64,000 nucleotides of DNA from Nitrobacter winogradskyi Nb-255 (GTDB taxonomy: Bacteria; Pseudomonadota; Alphaproteobacteria; Rhizobiales; Xanthobacteraceae): contig NC_007406.1 of the NCBI RefSeq assembly GCF_000012725.1, forward strand, positions 710,001 to 774,000, written 5' to 3'. The position numbers and the translations under genes were made by a program. The notes below the pieces were generated by a model that was not told where the DNA came from, did no database searches, and worked only from the letters and a program-made list of their open reading frames with translations. Position 1 is the stretch's first letter. The number at the start of each line of letters is the position of its first letter. Positions 61,724 through 64,000 of this stretch are shown here, one piece after another.

Positions 61724-62647
61724 TTACCGCAACGGCATCGGCGGCCGTGGAGCATTGTCATCGCCCGGCCGCGGCGGAAGCCGGGCGGGTACGGGCGCTT
61801 GCGAGGCAATGTAGGCGTCACGTTGCGGGGGCGGTAGTTGCCTTTCGGTCGCCTCCGGCGGCGGAGGGGACGGACGAGAAGGAGGGGGCGGAACCGCCGC
61901 TTGAGGCGAGGTGCGTTGCCGCTGTGACGAAGCAGGCTTCGCTCGTTGTGGCGCGGGCTTGGGGTGAGCTTCACGCTCCGCGGCTGCTGCGATCTCTCGG
62001 CGCAGTTGCTGCTGGCCGGCTTTCAAATCTTCGATCGCGCTTTTCAGCGCGGCGATATCGTTCGCCATCGTCTCAAGCGATTGAGCAAGTTCGGCCGGAA
62101 GCGCGGCTTGAGCTGGCGGAGCCTGCGGCGCTGTCGTGATAAAATCGGTGGGCGGTGGCGGCGCCTCCGGTCCGATCGTCGCGGCCTCCGGTGGGGGGGC
62201 CGCTTCGGCGGTGGGTTGAGGCTGAGGCATGGCTGCTTGAGTTGCCGCCGTGTCCTCCGCTTCAGCCGCGTGTGCGTTTTGTGGAGGAGCAGGAGCCTCC
62301 ATCAGAAGCTGCGGGACAAGTTGCGCAAGACCCTGTTTGGCCTGTTCACCATAGGAATGCCACGCCGCAGCTCCGCCAATGCCTATACAGATAGCCAACA
62401 GAACGGTTACGACGCCGCGACGGGACCGGGCGCGGGGGATTGCATCTTGGAGCGCGGCGGCGTTGTCGTTCGACGGCGCGGCCTGGAACGACGGCTCTCC
62501 CATCGGCAGGAAGGATTCCGTGGATAAAGGCGTCTCTTCAAGCTGAAACGGCTCCTGTTTGATCCGTGGCGCCAGGTCGCGAAGCTGCGCGACTATAGCC
62601 TCATGTGGATCGGCCTGAGAACCCGCGGGTTGCGATCTGAATAACAT
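61724..62647 (-). CDS. Pro/Ala-rich single-pass membrane protein with coiled coil, function unknown
   Basis: The product is 307 residues from ATG 62647 (MLFRSQPAG). The N-terminal cytoplasmic part (LRDLAPRIKQEPFQLEETPL) is followed by one membrane helix (GVVTVLLAICIGIGGAAAWH). Then come a long Pro/Ala linker, a coiled coil (LETMANDIAALKSAIEDLKA, GQQQLRREIAAAAERE) and a basic Pro-rich tail. This layout is common in Bradyrhizobiaceae hypothetical proteins. I do not recognise a function. It shares the strand of pqqA but is about 240 bases upstream. Confidence 0.75.
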   Translation of the reverse strand: MLFRSQPAGSQADPHEAIVAQLRDLAPRIKQEPFQLEETPLSTESFLPMGEPSFQAAPSNDNAAALQDAIPRARSRRGVVTVLLAICIGIGGAAAWHSYGEQAKQGLAQLVPQLLMEAPAPPQNAHAAEAEDTAATQAAMPQPQPTAEAAPPPEAATIGPEAPPPPTDFITTAPQAPPAQAALPAELAQSLETMANDIAALKSAIEDLKAGQQQLRREIAAAAEREAHPKPAPQRAKPASSQRQRTSPQAAVPPPPSRPSPPPPEATERQLPPPQRDAYIASQAPVPARLPPRPGDDNAPRPPMPLR

Positions 62648-63193
62648 CGGAGTTCCAGGTTGCGTGTTGCACGGGCCGGTTCTGGCTGCGTCTTCGTGCC
62701 GAGAAAGAAGCTGCCCGTTTGGCATCAGCAAGGCGGCAAGATGAAAAGTGTAAGGCAGGAAGGAGGGAAACCGTGTCACCCATAGATCGGTTGTGGCGGA
62801 TTTCATCCATGGGACTGTTGCTGTTCTCAGCGGCATTTCGGTCAGCACCAGCTGTTGCGCCGTGCCGTTCTTCCAGCCATCAGCCTTTGGGTGGGTTGCG
62901 GTGCTGACCTTGCGAGATCAGCGCGCATAGAAGACGCCGATGGGACGCTCGGCCGATTGACGCCCCACAGTTGAAGCCAGCCTCTTGAGGGATCAAGTGG
63001 CGGTGCGGTTAGCCGCTAACGTCAGCGTTGCGTGAACCGGCCGGCGACCTGCATGTATCAGCAAGCTGTTATAGGCCGCTCCTGCCGGCATGCTTCCGCC
63101 TCCAGCCATCAACTCCGCAACCGGGCGGCGTTCCCGTTGCAACCAAGTACTGCATCGCGAGTTGTGAGGTTTCAAACTTCTCGGGAAACGGCC
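62648..63193. other. 546-bp divergent gap before the cytochrome gene
   Basis: No gene is supported. It holds the promoters of the membrane-protein gene and of the plus-strand cytochrome gene. Confidence 0.4.
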
Positions 63194-64000
63194 ATGCCCA
63201 TGAAAACCGCAATCGGACTGACCACAGTGATCGCCGCCGCTTTGGCTTCTGCATTTGCCGCCACCTCCGATCCATTGCCGCCCGAATCGACCTATCGCCC
63301 CTTGCCGACCCAGCCTTTCTCAAAGGTGAAGGAGGACGACGAGGCGCAGAAGCCGGCGGTGATGGAGCGGCAGCGAACGCTGATGGAGCAGCGATACGAT
63401 CTGGCGAACCGGCCTGTCGCGGGCGTCATGATGTCAGGCGGCCGAAAGGCGGTTCAGCAGGGCGTGCGGGTCAAGCTTCCCCAAGGCGTTACATGGGACA
63501 GCCTTGCGGCAAAGGAACCGAACGAGATTCGAGACAAGGATCTGCTGCCGAAGGGATTTATGCCGCTGCCTCACGTAAAGCAGGCCACCGGGGGGCAGGT
63601 CTTCCCGGACGATCAGATTCGCAAGATTGCCCATGACGAACAGCGCGACCTTAAGCGCTTCGACATTGATTTCGACCTGCCCGGCCACCTGACGCCGGAG
63701 TTCCCGCCGCCGATCTTTCTCACGACGCATCCGGAACTCGGCGACGTATCGCGCGGCGATCTTTTGACGATCAGGAATTTCTACGAGTATCTGAACGGCA
63801 TCATTACGCCGGTTCAGATGGAAGGTCTTCGCCTGCTGCTCACGCCTTTTCCGCAGGAAGAGTTCAACCAGACCGAAGATCGGAAAGTCGCGCAGCCGAG
63901 CCTTGGCGTCACCTGCCTGGATTGTCACGCGAACTTCCACACCAACGCTGCGTTTCACCTGACTCCGGATATCCGCCCGCAGGCGGAACGTTTCCGGCTC
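63194..64000 (+). CDS. Periplasmic c-type cytochrome, 3' part cut by window edge
   Basis: The open frame of 269 codons runs off the window. The signal is AIGLTTVIAAALASAFAATS. The mature part is hydrophilic with LPKGFMPLPHVKQATGGQVF, LPGHLTPEFPPPIFLTTHPE, and a haem site CLDCHANFHTN near the end, with more His downstream. Similar proteins, often labelled cytochrome b6, lie near PQQ genes in Bradyrhizobiaceae. Further haem sites may follow. Given the pqq operon next door, a role beside a PQQ-dependent dehydrogenase is plausible. Confidence 0.72.
   Translation, partial: MPMKTAIGLTTVIAAALASAFAATSDPLPPESTYRPLPTQPFSKVKEDDEAQKPAVMERQRTLMEQRYDLANRPVAGVMMSGGRKAVQQGVRVKLPQGVTWDSLAAKEPNEIRDKDLLPKGFMPLPHVKQATGGQVFPDDQIRKIAHDEQRDLKRFDIDFDLPGHLTPEFPPPIFLTTHPELGDVSRGDLLTIRNFYEYLNGIITPVQMEGLRLLLTPFPQEEFNQTEDRKVAQPSLGVTCLDCHANFHTNAAFHLTPDIRPQAERFRL

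Noticed and set aside
1-64000. CRISPR array, rRNA genes or prophage
   Set aside because: No regularly spaced direct repeats of 25-40 bases, no rRNA-like sequence, and no phage structural genes were seen.

Overview
The window reads as a chromosomal segment of a GC-rich alphaproteobacterium of the Bradyrhizobiaceae (Nitrobacter, Rhodopseudomonas or Bradyrhizobium type). The support is the alphaproteobacterial porin, the xseB-dxs-tlyA housekeeping order, a pqqABCDE operon, and a dispersed repeat family that I associate with this group. The number of insertion sequences and freshly broken genes (TonB receptor, ssuA, ssuB, a pseI relic, an IS630 relic) would suit a Nitrobacter-like, decaying genome. 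The genus is an inference.

Layout. 1-8.5 kb: housekeeping genes on the minus strand (RNA methyltransferase, tlyA, dxs, xseB, an HDAC-like deacetylase, a crotonase, an acyl-CoA dehydrogenase). A tRNA-Gln(UUG) at 8.8 kb then marks the start of accessory DNA. 8.9-30.8 kb: an unusual region flanked by two apparently identical 1.5 kb IS3-like elements in direct orientation. It holds a minus-strand pseudaminic-acid-type cluster (11-21 kb: methyltransferase, HAD phosphatase, Nudix hydrolase, PseI, Pse-associated methylase, PseF-like cytidylyltransferase, PseB, PseC and a capsule-type transferase). It also holds a MOSC protein, a small Acb2/Tad1-like protein, a secreted serine hydrolase, an IS630 element and a FecI-FecR pair. 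The TonB receptor served by FecIR is split by the second IS copy. 32-36 kb: XRE-cupin regulator, a remarkable Met/Cys-rich small protein and a porin. 36-41 kb: a complete branched-chain-amino-acid-type ABC importer.

41-50 kb is the most unusual part. One tight operon encodes a sulfonate/nitrate-type ABC importer whose binding protein ends in a NosL-like tail, a MerT-like Cys-Cys membrane protein and a dihaem cytochrome c. A second operon encodes a DUF971 protein, an AprA-like flavoprotein, an AprB-like ferredoxin and a HEAT-repeat protein. A Crp/Fnr regulator lies between them. I think these form one uncharacterised uptake-plus-redox system, probably for a sulfur compound or a metal-thiolate.

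50.6-55 kb: an alkanesulfonate operon ssuA-D-C-B plus a flavin reductase, in which ssuA carries a frameshift and ssuB carries a nonsense codon and a frameshift. 55.7-58.2 kb: a secreted protein with a papain-like C/H/D pattern and a VOC protein. 58.2-61.5 kb: the complete pqqABCDE operon, with pqqA as a 31-residue peptide and three GATACCAAG repeats upstream. The window ends in a c-type cytochrome that would fit a PQQ-dependent dehydrogenase system.

Short TA-bounded repeats whose ends resemble those of the IS630 element lie between genes. In two places they supply the stop codon of a gene or sit against a start codon.
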